From contig JAYORG010000005.1 in the NCBI GenBank assembly GCA_038123275.1, forward strand, positions 20,514-84,513: 64,000 nucleotides of DNA, written 5' to 3'. The notes beneath the pieces were generated by a model. The model saw only the letters and a program-made list of their open reading frames with translations, had not been told where the DNA came from and searched no databases. Made by a program: the position numbers and the translations under genes. This stretch comes from CAJQHT01 sp038123275 (GTDB lineage: Bacteria > Pseudomonadota > Alphaproteobacteria > Rickettsiales > UBA1997). Below are positions 61,963 to 64,000 of this stretch, piece by piece (the stretch's first letter is position 1; the number at the start of each line of letters is the position of its first letter).

Positions 61963-63747
61963 ATGAAATCAAGCAAAATACAAGAAAAAAAATCAATTAG
62001 TGATCTTTTCCAACTAATACCTTATTTAAAGCTTTACAAAACAAAAATAACTTTGGTGGTAATCTCCCTGATAGTTACTTCTACAACAGTTTTACTGCTG
62101 GGTAAAATAATAAAACATCTTATTGATTTTGGCATTGTAAACAATAATAACAACCATTTAAATTTAATATTAATTAGCTTTATTTTTGCAGTAATTATTT
62201 TAGCTATTGCCAGCTATTTTAGATCTGCCCTTATTAATGAAGTTGGCGAAAATATTATTGCAATTTTACGTCAAAAAATTTATCGCCACATTATTTCTAT
62301 CTCTAGCGAATTTTTCCAAAATAATAAAATTGGCGACATCATTTCCCGCCTAACTGTTGATACTACCTTACTTTACAATATTATTAGCAATTCAGTATCA
62401 TTTTTACTACGCAATATTTTACTCTTCTTTGGTGGTTTAACATTATTATTTTTTAGTAGCACTAAATTAACTTTAGTAGCATTATTATTAATACCAATTG
62501 CTATTGTTCCTATTATTATTTTGGGAAAAAAAGTTAAAAAATTATCCCTCAAAACTCAAGAAAAAGTTGCAGATCTTGGCTCTCATATTGAAGAATCTAT
62601 TAATGGAATTCTTACTATTCAAGCCTATCAAAATGAAATGGAAGAATCTAATAATTTTGATAAATTAAGTGTTAAAGCTCTTAATATTTCTGTTAAAAAA
62701 ATTAAAATTAGGGCTCTATTAATTTCGCTAATAATTTTAATAGCTTTTTTATTTGTTGGCATTGTTATTTGGCTTGGAATTATGGAAGTTATTCAAGGAA
62801 ATATGAGTGCTGGTGACTTATCATCATTTGTTTTTTATGCTGTTATTACAGCCACTTCTTTAATTGCAATTAGCCAAGTAATGGGGCAATTGCAAACTGC
62901 TTCAGCATCAGCACAAAGGTTATTTGAATTACTCAAAGCAAAGTCGCCAATTAAAGAGTTAAAAAAGCCAATTAAACTGCCAAATAATGTAATTTCAGGT
63001 GAAAAACTAAATTTAGAACTAAAAAATATCCATTTTTCTTACAAATCACGGCAAAAAACATTAATTTTGGAAGATTTTAGCTTAAAAATAGCACATAAAG
63101 AAAAAATTGCTTTAGTTGGCCCAAGTGGGGCTGGAAAAACTACTATTTTTCAACTTTTGATGCGTTTTTTTGATGTTAATAAAGGACAAATTTTAGTTAA
63201 TGGCAAGTTTGACACCAAAAAACTTGCTTTAAAAGAATTGCGCTCGCTTTTTTCTTACATCTCGCAAGATTGTTTTATCTTTTCTGGAACTGTATTTTCA
63301 AATATTCTCCGAGGCGCAGAATATTCAAAAAGAAGTCAAATTCAAGCATTAATCAATAGCAATAAGGCTTTTGACTTTATTAATAAACTACCAAATGGCT
63401 TAGATTGCCATATTGGCCAAAAAGGTGTTAAGCTTTCTGGTGGAGAAAGACAAAGAATTGCTATTTTACGTGCCATTGTTAATGACGCACCTATCTTACT
63501 TTTAGACGAGGCTACTAGCGCTTTAGACAATAAAAATGAACAATTAATAGCTGATTTAATTAATAATTTAATGAAAAATAAAATGGTTATTTTTATTGCC
63601 CATCGCCTTAGTACAATTAAGCATGTTGACCGTATTATTTTTATGCAAGATGGTAAGGTTATTGAAAAAGGAAGCCATAAAGAACTAATAAAAAAGAATG
63701 GCTCTTATAAAGAAATGATCAAAAAAGATTTTGAAAGCAATAGTTAA
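61963..63747 (+). CDS. ABC-type exporter, MsbA-like half transporter
   Basis: The 594-residue protein fuses a six-helix exporter membrane domain to an ATPase. Helices lie at about residues 25-50, 60-85, 140-185, and 250-290. The ATPase domain has Walker A GPSGAGKTTIFQLLMRF near residue 385, signature LSGGERQRIAILRAI near residue 490, Walker B ILLLDEATSALDN near residue 512, and the H-loop IAHRLST near residue 545. Relatives move lipid A, lipids, or peptides as homodimers, and many alphaproteobacteria have this form near the outer-membrane genes. Lipid A flipping is possible because lpxC is present, but the substrate is not settled by sequence. Confidence 0.9.
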   Translation: MKSSKIQEKKSISDLFQLIPYLKLYKTKITLVVISLIVTSTTVLLLGKIIKHLIDFGIVNNNNNHLNLILISFIFAVIILAIASYFRSALINEVGENIIAILRQKIYRHIISISSEFFQNNKIGDIISRLTVDTTLLYNIISNSVSFLLRNILLFFGGLTLLFFSSTKLTLVALLLIPIAIVPIIILGKKVKKLSLKTQEKVADLGSHIEESINGILTIQAYQNEMEESNNFDKLSVKALNISVKKIKIRALLISLIILIAFLFVGIVIWLGIMEVIQGNMSAGDLSSFVFYAVITATSLIAISQVMGQLQTASASAQRLFELLKAKSPIKELKKPIKLPNNVISGEKLNLELKNIHFSYKSRQKTLILEDFSLKIAHKEKIALVGPSGAGKTTIFQLLMRFFDVNKGQILVNGKFDTKKLALKELRSLFSYISQDCFIFSGTVFSNILRGAEYSKRSQIQALINSNKAFDFINKLPNGLDCHIGQKGVKLSGGERQRIAILRAIVNDAPILLLDEATSALDNKNEQLIADLINNLMKNKMVIFIAHRLSTIKHVDRIIFMQDGKVIEKGSHKELIKKNGSYKEMIKKDFESNS

Positions 63748-64000
63748 TATTAACCCCTCCATCCTGGAAGTGAGATCCTTCTTCAAGTAACTCTAGCTTG
63801 CTAAAGCAAACAAGAGTTACTAGCATTCAGGATGACAGTTAATAATGTAGCACTTGTCATGCTGAACTTAGAATAAGTTAGGGCTTTAGCCCTTACTTAT
63901 TCTTATGTGAAGTACCTCACCCCATATAACAATAGTTAATATTACCCCCTCCACCCTGAACATGAGATCCTTCTTCAAGTAACTCTAGCTTGCTAAAGCA
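63745..64000. repeat. Right half unit plus start of another palindromic repeat
   Basis: 63745-63836 is a right half with hairpin AGTAACTCTAGCTTGC-TAAA-GCAAACAAGAGTTACT and terminus TTCAGGATGAC. A second unit begins GTCATGCTGAACTTAG at 63856, repeats the GTTAGGGCTTTAGCCCTTAC hairpin, and runs off the window. No gene is seen here. Confidence 0.8.

Overview
The window is a low-GC, gene-dense bacterial chromosome segment. Family content points to an alphaproteobacterium: AddB-type nuclease, CcmF, frataxin CyaY, LpxC, TolQ, and a DhnA-type class I aldolase. Low GC, large lysine/glutamate/serine-rich proteins without signal peptides, a macrodomain-like plus PP2C protein, and abundant palindromic repeats suggest a host-associated lineage. 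Rickettsiales or a neighbour is my inference; a metabolically rich relative such as Deianiraeaceae would fit the biosynthetic genes. There is no rRNA or other decisive marker here. A run of 100 N (4429-4528) is an assembly gap.

Layout. 1-4034: partial peptide-type ABC ATPase (-), class I aldolase (-), rsmG and ald (+). 4099-6781: large coiled-coil protein (-) interrupted by the gap. 6855-18393: HIT protein, recN, cyaY, leuB, a Cys-rich exported protein, tolQ, lpxC, trmFO, ccmF, thrC, rppH. 18613-25252: SPOR protein, argS, murB, a SemiSWEET, gpmI, lepB, cysE. 25479-34507: a minus-strand cysteine/sulfate-assimilation operon (cysG-cysH-cysJ-cysI-cysD-cysN-cysK). 34583-39388: rnhA, glmS, an outer-membrane-like protein, dnaB. 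39399-44339: two related modular proteins. 44555-51138: addB, a hypothetical, dadA, a lipoprotein, a GIY-YIG remnant. 51462-57029: tRNA-Ile, an orphan pntAb-like gene, holC, a 1040-residue protein, a RidA-family gene. 57794-63747: a 1339-residue protein and an ABC exporter. A ~177-bp hairpin repeat family fills most long intergenic gaps.

How the genes work together. CysDN makes APS, the four-cysteine CysH reduces it directly (no APS kinase is seen), CysIJ makes sulfide using siroheme from CysG, and CysE/CysK make cysteine. Just upstream of cysG is a 33-codon ORF, too short for ordinary gene calling, that ends in seven consecutive Cys codons. It is followed by a small hairpin and a U-rich tract, which is the layout of a cysteine-responsive leader peptide. 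This is the most interesting regulatory find in the window.

The second theme is a set of five large, apparently non-secretory proteins that may be effectors or structural proteins. The 485- and 1126-residue proteins share two modules, and the larger one has a PP2C phosphatase core whose DGH motif lies after, not before, the rest of the domain. The 1040- and 1339-residue proteins share a C-terminal domain opening with ILRQD. Several carry short in-frame tandem repeats, and one has a G8 homopolymer.
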